NCBI RefSeq assembly: GCF_004403945.1
Contig: NZ_SOHM01000011.1
Span: 108,849 to 172,848, forward strand
Length of the DNA: 64,000 bases
From: Cryobacterium lactosi
Lineage (GTDB): Bacteria; Actinomycetota; Actinomycetes; Actinomycetales; Microbacteriaceae
Direction of reading: 5' to 3'
The translations under genes were made by a program, and so were the position numbers. This document shows, in pieces, positions 34,349 through 43,446 of the stretch. The first letter of the stretch is position 1. The number at the start of each line of letters is the position of its first letter. The notes beneath the pieces were generated by a model. The model saw only the letters and a list, made by a program, of their open reading frames with translations, did no database searches and was not told the DNA's origin.

Positions 34349-34384
34349 GGCACCAGAGTAGCGCCGTGTCCCGTCTCGTGCGGC

Positions 34385-35974
34385 CTACTCGATGATGGGG
34401 ATCGACGAGGTGCCGGTGTCCGGCAGCATGCCGGAGAGCCGGGCCGGTTCGAGCTCACGCATCACGTCTTCGCGGGTCATCAGGTTCGCCTCCACCACGA
34501 GGTCGGCCACGTTCCGCCCGGTGAGCAGTGCCGTTTGCGCGAGCGCCGCAGCGGCCGCGTAGCCGATGTGCGGGATCAGCGCGGTGATCACTCCGACGCT
34601 GGACCCCACCATGGCCGCGAGCCGATCCTCGTTCGCGGTGATGCCGTCGATGCAGTTCACCCGTAGCGTCCACATCGCCTGGGTCATCCAGGTGAGACTC
34701 TGGAACAGGTAGTGCGCGATGACGGGCTCGAACGCGTTCAACTGCAGCTGCCCGCCCTCCGCGGCCATCGTCACGGTCACATCCGCCCCGGCGACGGCGA
34801 ACGCCACCTGGTTGACGACCTCGGGGATGACCGGGTTGACCTTGCCGGGCATGATGCTCGATCCGGCTTGGCGGGGCGGCAGGTTGATCTCGCCGAACCC
34901 GGCCTGCGGGCCGGAGGAGAGCAGGCGGAGGTCGTTGCAGATCTTGGAGAGCTTGATGGCGCTGCGCTTGAGGTTGCCGCTGAATGACATGAAGCTGCCG
35001 GCATCGCTGGTCGACTCGATCAGGTCTGGTGCGGCCTCGAGGTTGAGCCCGGTGATCACGTTGAGGTGCCGGATGGCGGCGGCGGCGTAGCCGGGATCGG
35101 CGGTGATTCCGGTGCCGATCGCGGTGGCGCCCAGGTTGATCTCGGCGAGCAGCCAGATCGTCTCGGTGAGCCTGTCGTAGTCCTCGCCGAGGGTGGTGGC
35201 GAAGCCGTGGAACTCCTGGCCGAGGGTCATCGGCACGGCGTCCTGCATCTGGGTGCGGCCCACCTTGAGGATCTGCTCGAACTCGTCGGCCTTGACCGAG
35301 AAGGAGCCCTGCAATGCCTTGAGTTCGCGCAGCAGGTGCTTGAGGAAGAAGGCCAGGGCGATCTTGATCGCGGTGGGGTAGGTGTCATTGGTGGACTGGC
35401 TGCGGTTGACGTGGTCGATCGGGCTGAGGATGTCGTAGCGGCCCCGGCCGTACCCGGCGTTCTCCAGGGCGAGGTTGCAGATGACCTCGTTGGCGTTCAT
35501 GTTGGTGGAGGTGCCGGCGCCGCCCTGCATGACTCCGACGACGAACTGGTCGTGGTGCTTGCCCTCGATGATCTCCTGGCAGGCCGCGTCGATCCAGTCG
35601 GCCCGTTCCTGGCTGAGCGCACCCACCTCGGCGTTCGCGCGGGCGCAGGCCTGCTTCACCGACGCCAACGCCACCACGAAGTCGGGGTACACCGAGATCG
35701 GCCGTTTGGCGATGGGGAAGTTCTCCAGCGCCCGCTTGGTGTGCACGCCCCAGTAGGCGTCGGCGGGGACCTCGACCCGGCCGAGCGAGTCGCGCTCGAT
35801 GCGGAAGCCCGGGGCCGCGGGGACATCGGCGCCCACATCCCCTGGTGCGATCGGACCTGGTCCGGAGGTGTCTGTCGTCACGTCGGTGGTCATCGTTTCA
35901 GTGTCTTCTGCGGACATGCTGGGTGTGGTGTGCACGCTGGCTCCATTGCCGTCGGGGACGAGCTTGTGGCTCAT
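34385..35974 (-). CDS. aspA: aspartate ammonia-lyase
   Basis: 529 residues. Converts aspartate to fumarate and ammonia, or the reverse. Family features: the signature GSSIMPGKVNP (positions near 380), TSTNMNANEVICN, VNRSQSTNDTYP, VGRTQMQDAVPMTLGQEF and the C-terminal stretch with NIGYAAAAALA. The first 55 residues are a Thr/Ser/Pro/Asp-rich extension absent from E. coli AspA. Other start codons lie inside it (35917, 35893), so the true start may be later. It could feed nitrogen into or out of the ammonium pool produced by the nitrite reductase, but no shared regulation is visible. Confidence 0.9.
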   Translation of the reverse strand: MSHKLVPDGNGASVHTTPSMSAEDTETMTTDVTTDTSGPGPIAPGDVGADVPAAPGFRIERDSLGRVEVPADAYWGVHTKRALENFPIAKRPISVYPDFVVALASVKQACARANAEVGALSQERADWIDAACQEIIEGKHHDQFVVGVMQGGAGTSTNMNANEVICNLALENAGYGRGRYDILSPIDHVNRSQSTNDTYPTAIKIALAFFLKHLLRELKALQGSFSVKADEFEQILKVGRTQMQDAVPMTLGQEFHGFATTLGEDYDRLTETIWLLAEINLGATAIGTGITADPGYAAAAIRHLNVITGLNLEAAPDLIESTSDAGSFMSFSGNLKRSAIKLSKICNDLRLLSSGPQAGFGEINLPPRQAGSSIMPGKVNPVIPEVVNQVAFAVAGADVTVTMAAEGGQLQLNAFEPVIAHYLFQSLTWMTQAMWTLRVNCIDGITANEDRLAAMVGSSVGVITALIPHIGYAAAAALAQTALLTGRNVADLVVEANLMTREDVMRELEPARLSGMLPDTGTSSIPIIE

Positions 35975-36113
35975 GACCGATTCACTCTATCGCGGGCGCA
36001 GACCCCGGCACCGGAGCCGCACATTTCGACAGCGCCACGCAGCGAACCGTCGCCGTCAGGCCGGGTGGTGCAAGAAAACGCAGTCCGGGCCGGCGGTGGC
36101 CGGGCGGCATCCG

Positions 36114-37535
36114 TTAGACGCCGAACATGACCTCGATGGGCCCGCGCACGAAGAAGACCAGGAACCCGACGGCGACGACCCAGAGCAACGGGCTGATCTC
36201 GCGGGCCTTGCCCGAGAGGGAGCGCACGATGACCCAGCTGATGAAGCCGGCACCGATGCCGTTGGCGATGGAGTAGCTCAGCGGCATCACGATGATGGTC
36301 AGGAACACCGGCAGCACGATCGAGAAGTCGCTGAAGTCGATGAACCGGATCTGCGACACCATCATGGCGCCCACGATGACCAGAGCGGCGGCGGCCACCT
36401 CGAGCGGCACGATCTGGGTGAGCGGGGTGAAGAACATCGCCGCGAGGAAGAGCAGCCCGGTGACGATGTTGGCGAAGCCGGTGCGGGCGCCCTCGCCGAT
36501 GCCGGCGCCGGACTCGATGAAGACCGTGTTCGACGATGAGGAGGTGGCGCCACCGACGACGGCGCCGACACCCTCGACGATCAGGGCCGACTTGAGCCGG
36601 GGGAAGTTGCCGTTCTTGTCGGCCACGCCGGCCTCGTTGGAGAGCCCGGTCATGGTGCCCATGGCGTCGAAGAAGTTCGTGAAGACCAGGGTGAAGACCA
36701 GCATCACAGCCGCGAGGATGCCGATGCGCTCGAACGCGCCGAAGCTCACCTCGCCGACCAGGGACAGGTCGGGCAGCGCGACGAAGCTCGACGGCAGCAC
36801 CGGGGCGTTCAGGTTCCAGCCGGCCGGGTTGGTGCCGAGCGACGGGCCCACCTTGAAGATGGCCTCGAGGATGACGGCGAGCACGGTGGTGCCGACGATG
36901 CCGATGAGCAGGGCGCCCTTGACCTTGCGGGCCACGAGCACGCCGATGACGAGCAGACCGATCACGAACACCGCGGTGGGCAGGCTGGCGACCGAACCGG
37001 ACTCGCCGAGCTGCACGGGCGGGGAGGCGACGCCGCTGGCGCGTACGAACCCGGAGTCGACCAGGCCGATGAACGCGATGAACAGGCCGATGCCCACGGT
37101 GATGGCGATCTTGAGCTGGCGTGGCACGGCGGTGAAGATCATCGCGCGGAGGCCGGTGGAGGCCAGCAGCACGATGATGAGGCCGTTGATGACGACCAGG
37201 CCCATCGCCTCGGGCCAGGTGACCTGGCCCACGACGCTGACGGCGAGGAACGAGTTGATGCCGAGGCCGGCGGCGAAACCGAACGGCAGGCGGGCGATGA
37301 CACCGAACAGGATCGTCATGACGCCGGCGGTCAACGCGGTGACGGCGGCGACCTGGCCGTTCGGCAGCCAGTTCCCGGCGACATCCACTGCGGCCTGGTC
37401 GGCGCTGAAGCCACCGAGGATCAGCGGGTTGAGGATGACGATGTAGGCCATGGTGACGAAGGTCACCAGACCGCCGCGCACCTCCCGGCCCCAGGTGGAA
37501 CCGCGCCGGGTGATCTCGAAGTAGCGGTCAAGCAC
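36114..37535 (-). CDS. NCS2 family permease (AzgA/PbuG-type, adenine/guanine/hypoxanthine)
   Basis: 473 residues from GTG 37535. About 12-14 helices with the AzgA pattern LDRYFEITRRGSTWGREVRGGLVTFVTMAYIV, PFGFAAGLGINSFLAVSVVGQVTWPEAMG, FFDAMGTMTGLSNEAG and SSSNTVFIESGAGIGEGART. It imports purine bases with protons. The frame stays open further upstream and codes for a 39-residue Ala/Thr/Pro-rich leader whose best initiator would be an ATT at 37652, six bases after GGGAG. If translated, the protein is 512 residues. I keep the canonical GTG in the coordinates because the leader carries no homology. Confidence 0.88.
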   Translation of the reverse strand: MLDRYFEITRRGSTWGREVRGGLVTFVTMAYIVILNPLILGGFSADQAAVDVAGNWLPNGQVAAVTALTAGVMTILFGVIARLPFGFAAGLGINSFLAVSVVGQVTWPEAMGLVVINGLIIVLLASTGLRAMIFTAVPRQLKIAITVGIGLFIAFIGLVDSGFVRASGVASPPVQLGESGSVASLPTAVFVIGLLVIGVLVARKVKGALLIGIVGTTVLAVILEAIFKVGPSLGTNPAGWNLNAPVLPSSFVALPDLSLVGEVSFGAFERIGILAAVMLVFTLVFTNFFDAMGTMTGLSNEAGVADKNGNFPRLKSALIVEGVGAVVGGATSSSSNTVFIESGAGIGEGARTGFANIVTGLLFLAAMFFTPLTQIVPLEVAAAALVIVGAMMVSQIRFIDFSDFSIVLPVFLTIIVMPLSYSIANGIGAGFISWVIVRSLSGKAREISPLLWVVAVGFLVFFVRGPIEVMFGV

Positions 37536-37742
37536 GGACTTCGTGCCGCGACCGGTCGGTTCCGGTCTGGCGGCCGGCTCGGGAGCGGGTGCGGTGGTTG
37601 CTGCGGTGGTGCCGTCTGCGACGGCGGCAGACTCATGCTCTGATGCGGAAATGATGCTCTCCCAGTCGACGTTCGGCGGCGCGCCAAACGCCTCAGTCTA
37701 CGACTCGCAGCGCGGTCCTGGAAATCAGGCCAACCGCTCTGG

Positions 37743-39374
37743 TCAAACGTGCGGGACGAAGGCGCCCCACGCGATGCGGCGTTCGGCCTGCGGATCCGGC
37801 ACCACCCTGTCGACGGTGTCGATGACAAGCGTCAGCCTGTCGGCCTCGGTGTACTCCGGCCACGCGGCATCCGGAACCCCGGTGCGGGCGAAACTCAACC
37901 ACCAGCCCTGCATCCGCAGACCGATGGCCTTGAAGGCGCGGCGCCCGCCGAGCACGGTCATGCCGCGGCCGAACCAGCCGTCGAGCCTGTCGAAGAGCGG
38001 GAACAGTTCGAGGCCGTGGGTGGCGTCCAGTCCCATCCGGCGCAGCAGCCGGGGTGCCGCATCGAATCGGTAGAAGTGCACCGGAGCGTACCTGGAGTGC
38101 CGCTCCCCCACCTTCACGCTCGGGTACCAGAACGAGTAATCGCCGCCGAAGTCCAACGCGGCCCGCGGCGCCGGGATGCCGGGGTACTGCGCCTTGAGCG
38201 CCTTCTTGGCTTTTTTCTTGGTGTTGGCGAAGACGGCGCGCATGCGCGGCGGTGTCGACGCGAGAATGTCGATCCGGCCACTGAACAGCGAGCCCTCGCG
38301 TTCGTTGGTGCCGATGATCAGCGGGATGCGATGCGCCCGGCCGTCGCGGAACGCGTCCAGGGGACGTTCGGGCAAAAAGTCACCGTCGATGACCGGGCAG
38401 AGCGGGATGGTGCCCGGGTACTGGTCGGGCGAGCGCGTGGTGAGGGTGGTGGTCGCCCCGGCCAGGCGGGCCGGGTCGGCGTCCAGCAGCAACCGCACGG
38501 CCTCGGCATCGGTGAGACCCGAACCCACCGGGGGCTCGGCCGGCTGGCTCGCGAGCTGCGCTGCCGGATGCACGAGGTCGGGTCCGGTGTCCGGTGCGCC
38601 CAGCGTCTGCTCGGCGAGGATGCCGACGAACGTCGCCGCCCACTCGGCGGTCAACGCGGGTGGGTACACGGCGTTCGGCGGGGAGCTCTGGGCGATCGCC
38701 CGCCGGAACAGGCCCGCGGCGGCCGGGACGGTCATCAGGGTGGTCACGGCGTTGCCGCCGGCCGATTCACCGAACAGGGTCACGGCATCCGGGTCGCCGC
38801 CGAAGGCCCGGATGTTGGCGCGCACCCAGGCGAGCGCGGCGACCTGGTCGCGCAGCCCCAGATTGCTCTCGAAGGGCCGCTCCGGTGTGGAGTACCGGCT
38901 GAAGTCGAGGTAGCCCAGCGCGCCCAGCCGGTAGTTGATGCCCACATAGAGGATGCCGCCGCGCCGCACGAGACCCTCACCCTGCCGGGGGTTCTCGCGA
39001 GAGGAGCCCACGCTGTAGGCGCCGCCGTGCACGAAGACCATCACGGGGCGGAGCGCACCGTCGTCGATGGGGGCATCCGGGGCGATCACGTTCAGGGACA
39101 GGCAGTCCTCGCTCTGCGGGATGCGCGGGTGGGCGCCGATGAACTGGCCGCGGTGGCTCTGGGTGGCGACCGGGCCGAACTGGGCTGCGTCGCGCACGCC
39201 CGGCCAGGGCAGGGCGGGTGCCGGGGCGCGAAAGCGCAACGGTCCCACCGGGGCGGCTGCGTACGGGATCCCCCGCCAGGCGCGGATACCGCGTTCGCTA
39301 ACGCCGCGCACCAGGCCGCCGGACACCCGCACCTCGAGCGGATCGAGGGGGCGAGCGCGAGTGGGCGAAGTCAT
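37743..39374 (-). CDS. carboxylesterase, type B (COesterase family)
   Basis: 543 residues from ATG 39374; an earlier TTG at 39404 is possible. Serine hydrolase of the cholinesterase/carboxylesterase family: RGIPYAAAPVGPLRFRAP, SEDCLSLNVIAP, FVHGGAYSVG (oxyanion), and the nucleophile elbow GESAGGNAV with catalytic Ser. The acid and base are further along (GTNEREGSLF and the H in THGLELFPLF). No signal peptide is evident, so it probably acts in the cytoplasm. Substrates may be p-nitrobenzyl-type or other esters. Confidence 0.86.
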   Translation of the reverse strand: MTSPTRARPLDPLEVRVSGGLVRGVSERGIRAWRGIPYAAAPVGPLRFRAPAPALPWPGVRDAAQFGPVATQSHRGQFIGAHPRIPQSEDCLSLNVIAPDAPIDDGALRPVMVFVHGGAYSVGSSRENPRQGEGLVRRGGILYVGINYRLGALGYLDFSRYSTPERPFESNLGLRDQVAALAWVRANIRAFGGDPDAVTLFGESAGGNAVTTLMTVPAAAGLFRRAIAQSSPPNAVYPPALTAEWAATFVGILAEQTLGAPDTGPDLVHPAAQLASQPAEPPVGSGLTDAEAVRLLLDADPARLAGATTTLTTRSPDQYPGTIPLCPVIDGDFLPERPLDAFRDGRAHRIPLIIGTNEREGSLFSGRIDILASTPPRMRAVFANTKKKAKKALKAQYPGIPAPRAALDFGGDYSFWYPSVKVGERHSRYAPVHFYRFDAAPRLLRRMGLDATHGLELFPLFDRLDGWFGRGMTVLGGRRAFKAIGLRMQGWWLSFARTGVPDAAWPEYTEADRLTLVIDTVDRVVPDPQAERRIAWGAFVPHV

Positions 39375-39500
39375 GGGGGTGATCCTAATCCGGTCGGCTG
39401 ACACCGGGGCAAACTCGATGGCCCGGCCGGCGGAGCACTACGCTCAGCTAGGGCCGAGTGACGTATCCGGCCGCGCGGCTTCCACAGAAACGAGACACCA

Positions 39501-40775
39501 ATGGCACTGCCCTGGACCCTGCACGGCGACGGCAAGACCGTCGGCCCGACCGACGTCGTGGCCCCGGGGGAACGCCTCAACTGGCCCATCACGATCGGCA
39601 TCGGCGCCCAGCACGTCGTCGCGATGTTCGGCGCCACCTTCCTGGTTCCGCTGATCACCGGTTTCCCGCCGAGCACCACCATCCTGTTCTCCGGTATCGG
39701 CACGATCCTGTTCCTGCTGATCACCCGCAACAAGCTGCCCTCCTACCTGGGGTCGTCGTTCGCGTTCATCGCACCGATCACCGCCGCGACCGCCACGGCG
39801 GGTATGGGCAGCGCGCTGTTCGGCATCCTGGCCGTCGGTCTGCTACTGGCCGTAGTGGGCGCCGTCGTGCAGTTCACCGGGGCCGGCTGGATCGACGCAC
39901 TGATGCCGCCCGTCGTGTCCGGTGCGATCGTCGCGCTGATCGGCTTCAACCTGGCACCGGTGGCCAAGAACAACTTCACCGAAGCGCCGCTGACCGCTGT
40001 GATCACCCTCGCCGCCGTGATCCTCTCCACCGTGCTGTTCCGCGGCATCCTCGGCCGGCTCTCGATCTTCCTGGGCGTCATCGTCGGTTATGTCGCCGCG
40101 GTCATCCAGGGCGAGGTCGACTTCAGCGCCGTCGCCGACGCCGCCTGGGTCGGGCTGCCGCCGCTCACCCTGCCGACGAACCCGTTCGAGAACCCCGCCG
40201 TGTGGGCGATCCTGCCGGCCTTCCTGCCCGTGGTGCTGGTGCTGATCGCCGAGAACGTCGGCCACATCCGTGGTGTCGCGCAGATGACCGACAGCTCGGT
40301 CAACCGGCTCACCGGGCGGGCGCTGCTCGCCGACGGCCTCGCCACCGTGCTGGCCGGCTTCGGCGGCGGCTCGGGCACCACCACCTACGGCGAGAACATC
40401 GGCGTGATGGCCGCTACCCGCATCTACTCGACAGCCGCATACTGGGTGGCCGGCATCACCGCGGTGCTGCTGGGCCTCTCCCCCAAGATCGGCGCCGTCA
40501 TCAGCACCATCCCGGCGGGCGTTCTCGGCGGCGTCACGACGGCCCTGTACGGGCTGATCGGCATCATCGGCGTCAAGATCTGGCTCGACAACAAGGTCGA
40601 CTTCAGCAAGCCGGTCAACCAGTTCACCGCCGCGACCGCGCTGATCATCGGCATCGCCGACTACACCTTCAGCGCCGGCACCCTCACGTTCAACGGCATC
40701 GCACTGGGCACCGTGGCCGCCATCGTGATCTACCACCTGATGACCTGGGTGGCCCGCGTCCGCCGCACCGCCTAA
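39501..40775 (+). CDS. uraA: uracil permease / uracil-xanthine permease (NCS2 family)
   Basis: 424 residues, NCS2 transporter of the UraA type. Visible: GIGAQHVVAMFGATFLVPLITGFPPSTTILFSGIGT (helix 1 substrate site), SYLGSSFAFIAPITAA, and GGSGTTTYGENIGVMAATRIYS, the substrate-binding motif in which UraA-type proteins have TTYGEN rather than the QNNG of xanthine permeases. It imports uracil with H+. An ATG at 39501 follows ACAGAAACGAG. The long palindrome at 40782-40844 lies just after the stop. Confidence 0.9.
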   Translation: MALPWTLHGDGKTVGPTDVVAPGERLNWPITIGIGAQHVVAMFGATFLVPLITGFPPSTTILFSGIGTILFLLITRNKLPSYLGSSFAFIAPITAATATAGMGSALFGILAVGLLLAVVGAVVQFTGAGWIDALMPPVVSGAIVALIGFNLAPVAKNNFTEAPLTAVITLAAVILSTVLFRGILGRLSIFLGVIVGYVAAVIQGEVDFSAVADAAWVGLPPLTLPTNPFENPAVWAILPAFLPVVLVLIAENVGHIRGVAQMTDSSVNRLTGRALLADGLATVLAGFGGGSGTTTYGENIGVMAATRIYSTAAYWVAGITAVLLGLSPKIGAVISTIPAGVLGGVTTALYGLIGIIGVKIWLDNKVDFSKPVNQFTAATALIIGIADYTFSAGTLTFNGIALGTVAAIVIYHLMTWVARVRRTA

Positions 40776-40781
40776 CCACCC

Positions 40782-40844
40782 CCGCGAACTGTGAGCTAAG
40801 CACCTTCGCGCGGCGTTTTTAGGTGCTTAGGTCACAGTTCGCGG
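40782..40844. repeat. 24-bp-arm palindromic repeat between uraA and a membrane-protein gene
   Basis: Arms 40782-40805 and 40821-40844 are inverted repeats with a single mismatch; the 15-base loop ends in TTTTT. It sits between two convergent genes 7 and 12 bases away. It could act as a bidirectional terminator, but the arm length and T-tract position inside the loop are unlike a simple one; the element looks like a dispersed palindromic repeat. Confidence 0.65.
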
Positions 40845-40856
40845 AAGGGGGCGGGG

Positions 40857-41189
40857 CTACTTGTGCAGGGCGGGGACGATCAGGTAGACGCCGTAGAGCA
40901 CGATCAGGCCGCACAGCGCGAAGCAGAAGTAGCCGGCGTACTGCGCCAGGCGCTTCTGGCCCTGGGTGAGCGGGTTGGCCTTGCGGGCCTTACGTGCGCG
41001 CTTGGCGTCCTTGGCGGCCCGGGCCGCGCTGAGCACCGTGATGGCACCGGTGAACTCGGCGGGTTCCACCATGGGGATGCGCCCGGCTGTTGTAAGCAGG
41101 CGCAGGCCCAGCGAGTACAGCGAGACGACGATGGCCGAGGACACCAGGGCGGCGACGGCGACAACGAGGAAAGCGGCCCAGTCGATCAC
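40857..41189 (-). CDS. small membrane protein downstream of pitA
   Basis: 110 residues: N-terminal helix (FLVVAVAALVSSAIVVSLYSL), a basic linker rich in Arg/Lys/Ala (RAAKDAKRARKARKAN), and a C-terminal helix (GYFCFALCGLIVLYGVYLIVP). Its start overlaps the pitA stop by 4 bases, so both are co-translated. It may be an accessory subunit or regulator of the phosphate transporter; I know no family with an assigned function. Confidence 0.75.
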   Translation of the reverse strand: MIDWAAFLVVAVAALVSSAIVVSLYSLGLRLLTTAGRIPMVEPAEFTGAITVLSAARAAKDAKRARKARKANPLTQGQKRLAQYAGYFCFALCGLIVLYGVYLIVPALHK

Positions 41190-42376
41190 AGTGCAACCTT
41201 CGATCGGTCCTTGCGGGACGGCTTGCGGGGCGTCTTTCTGATCTTCACGACGTGGCCCGCGTCATCGATGTCGTGCAGGTTGTCGTGCGAGACCCTGTCG
41301 CGCTTGGACCACTGGAACAGCACGTAGACCACGCCGGTGCCGATGAGGATGTCCAGCAGGATGCCGATAGGACCGAGCAGCGCCAGGCCGGCGGCGAAGG
41401 CACCCATGATGGCGGAGGCCGGCAGGGTGAGCAACCAGCCGAGGGCGATCTGACCTGCCATACCCCAGCGCACTGTGGAGCCGCGTCGGCCCAGTCCGGA
41501 ACCGATGACCGACCCCGAGGCAACCTGGGTGGTGGAGAGGGCGAAGCCGAGGTGGCTGGACGCGAGGATGGTCGCGGCGGTGCTGGTCTCGGCGGCGAAG
41601 CCCTGGGCCGGCTTGATCTCGGTGAGACCGCGGCCCATCGTGAGGATGATGCGCCAGCCGCCGGTGTAGGTGCCGATCGCTATGGCGAGGGCGCAGCAGG
41701 CCACCACCCAGAACTGGGGCCCGGAGCCGACTGCCTGGTAACCACCGGCGATGAGGGTCAGCGTGATCACACCCATGGTCTTCTGCGCGTCGTTGGTGCC
41801 GTGCGAGAGTGCCACCAGCGACGAGGAGAAAATCTGCGCGTAGCGGAAGCCGCCGCGGCCATCCGGCTTACCGGCGTCGCGGCGGGTGATGGCGTAGGCG
41901 AGACGGGTGGCGAGGTACGCGACGATGCCGACGGTGATCGGAGCAATCAGCGCGGGCAGGATCACCTTGGCCAGAACGACGTCGTAGGCGACCGCCTGGG
42001 CGCCGACCCCGATGATGGTGGCGCCGATGAGCCCGCCGAACAGGGCGTGGCTGGAACTGGACGGCAGTCCCCGCAACCAGGTGATCAGGTTCCAGACGAT
42101 CGCACCGATCAGTCCGGCGAAAATCATCTCCGGGGTGATCTGGATGCCGCCGTCACCCTCCTTGATGATGCCGCCGGAGACGGTCCTGGCGACCTCGGTG
42201 GACAGGAACGCCCCCACGAGGTTGAGCACCGCGGCGACACCGACGGCGACCTTGGGCTTCATGGCCCCGGTGGCGATCGGGGTTGCCATGGCATTGGCCG
42301 TGTCGTGGAATCCATTGGTGAAGTCGAAGATGAGTGCCAGTGCGATGACCAGCGCGACGATAAAGGTGAATTCCAC
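41186..42376 (-). CDS. pitA: inorganic phosphate transporter (Pit family)
   Basis: 396 residues from GTG 42376, with AAGGAAAG upstream; a longer frame to 42436 adds unrelated residues. The duplicated Pit motifs are clear: GFHDTANAMATPIATGAMKP near the N-terminus and LSHGTNDAQKTMGVITL in the second half. About ten helices. It imports phosphate as a metal-phosphate complex using protons. The last 35 residues are basic (SRKDRSKVAL). It is coupled to the small membrane protein that follows. Confidence 0.92.
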   Translation of the reverse strand: MEFTFIVALVIALALIFDFTNGFHDTANAMATPIATGAMKPKVAVGVAAVLNLVGAFLSTEVARTVSGGIIKEGDGGIQITPEMIFAGLIGAIVWNLITWLRGLPSSSSHALFGGLIGATIIGVGAQAVAYDVVLAKVILPALIAPITVGIVAYLATRLAYAITRRDAGKPDGRGGFRYAQIFSSSLVALSHGTNDAQKTMGVITLTLIAGGYQAVGSGPQFWVVACCALAIAIGTYTGGWRIILTMGRGLTEIKPAQGFAAETSTAATILASSHLGFALSTTQVASGSVIGSGLGRRGSTVRWGMAGQIALGWLLTLPASAIMGAFAAGLALLGPIGILLDILIGTGVVYVLFQWSKRDRVSHDNLHDIDDAGHVVKIRKTPRKPSRKDRSKVAL

Positions 42377-42550
42377 CGGCGTCTTTCCTTGTGTTTCAAC
42401 CCGAGCCGTGGCCTGGAAACACGCCCGGGCACGCAAGAGAGATGGCTGGCTCGAAACCGGGCCCCGTTGATCCTGACAGCCTCAGGCGAGCAGGTCAATT
42501 CAGGGGGTGTTCACGCGACGTTTACCTACCGTTCAGGTACCCGGCCTGGA

Positions 42551-43027
42551 TCAGCCGCGGGCGACCACGGTGGCGAGGTCTGCGCCGAAGGTGAAGGTGG
42601 CCTCGACACTCCGGCCGGCCAGCACGCCGGGCAGCCAGTGCCTGGCGTCATCCCACATGTCGTCGACGGGCAACTCGGCGATCGTGAACCACTGTGGGTT
42701 CAACTCGTCCGACTCCCGCGGGATGCCACTGAACCGGTCGGTGACGAAGACGTTCGACAGTTGACTCCAGCCCGGTTTGTGCGGGAACAGGTAGGTGAGC
42801 ACGCCCATCGGGGTGAGATCATCGGCGGTGACCGTGAGGCCGGACTCCTCCTCGACTTCGCGCACGGCGGCATCAACGGCGGACTCCCCCGGCTCCAGCT
42901 TGCCGCCGAGCCCGACAATGTTGCCCAGACCAAGGCCCTTCTTCTTGCGACCGAGCAGAACCTGGGGCTCGCCGGTCTCGGACAGGCGGGTGAGGTAGCA
43001 CACGCACACCTGGGGTAGGTCGGTCAT
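42551..43027 (-). CDS. Nudix hydrolase (8-oxo-dGTP diphosphatase-like)
   Basis: 158 residues. Nudix box GGKLEPGESAVDAAVREV followed by EEESGL satisfies G-x5-E-x7-R-E-U-x-E-E-x-G-U. The sequence VLLGRKKKGLGLGNIVGLGGKLEPGE resembles MTH1/MutT-type proteins. It may hydrolyse oxidised dNTPs to monophosphates. It stands alone, divergent from the mycoredoxin gene. Confidence 0.82.
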   Translation of the reverse strand: MTDLPQVCVCYLTRLSETGEPQVLLGRKKKGLGLGNIVGLGGKLEPGESAVDAAVREVEEESGLTVTADDLTPMGVLTYLFPHKPGWSQLSNVFVTDRFSGIPRESDELNPQWFTIAELPVDDMWDDARHWLPGVLAGRSVEATFTFGADLATVVARG

Positions 43028-43094
43028 GGTTTCATCGTAGCGAGCGGGCCGGAGCGCTCGCCGAGTTCTCCGTATCCTCGGTTACGCTGTATGC

Positions 43095-43358
43095 ATGGAT
43101 TTTGTGCCTGAGACCGGAACTATCACGATGTTCACCACGACCTGGTGCGGCTACTGCTCGCGCCTGAAGAGCCAGCTCGACAAGGTCGGCATCGGCTACA
43201 CCGAGGTGAACGTCGAAGAGGTCGACGGCACCTCCGAGCTCGTCATGAGCCTGAACGGCGGCAACCGCACCGTGCCCACGGTGCTGTTCCCGGATGGTTC
43301 GGCCGCGACGAACCCGTCGCTCGCGCAGGTGCAGGCCAAGCTCGCCCCCGCAGCCTGA
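43095..43358 (+). CDS. mrx1: mycoredoxin (glutaredoxin-like, mycothiol-dependent)
   Basis: 87 residues with a thioredoxin fold and the redox motif CGYC (Cys18, Cys21) in TTTWCGYCSRL. The TVPTVLFPDGS cis-proline loop and the C-terminal NPSLAQVQAKL match Mrx1 proteins of actinobacteria, which reduce mycothiol mixed disulfides. The ATG at 43095 follows a short leader and no clear Shine-Dalgarno; translation may begin near the transcription start. Confidence 0.88.
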   Translation: MDFVPETGTITMFTTTWCGYCSRLKSQLDKVGIGYTEVNVEEVDGTSELVMSLNGGNRTVPTVLFPDGSAATNPSLAQVQAKLAPAA

Positions 43359-43394
43359 CCTCGTCAGAGTTCAACCACCGTCGTTCAACCGCAC

Positions 43395-43426
43395 ACTGCC
43401 CGGCCGACCTCAGTCGTCCGGGCAGT
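43395..43426. terminator. bidirectional terminator between mrx1 and pfkA
   Basis: Arms ACTGCCCGG (43395-43403) and CCGGGCAGT (43418-43426) pair perfectly, and an inner CGA/TCG pair extends the stem. It lies between convergent genes, 36 and 20 bases from their stops. The T-tract is short on either side. Confidence 0.6.
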
Positions 43427-43446
43427 CCTGTTTGCGGATTCGCGGT

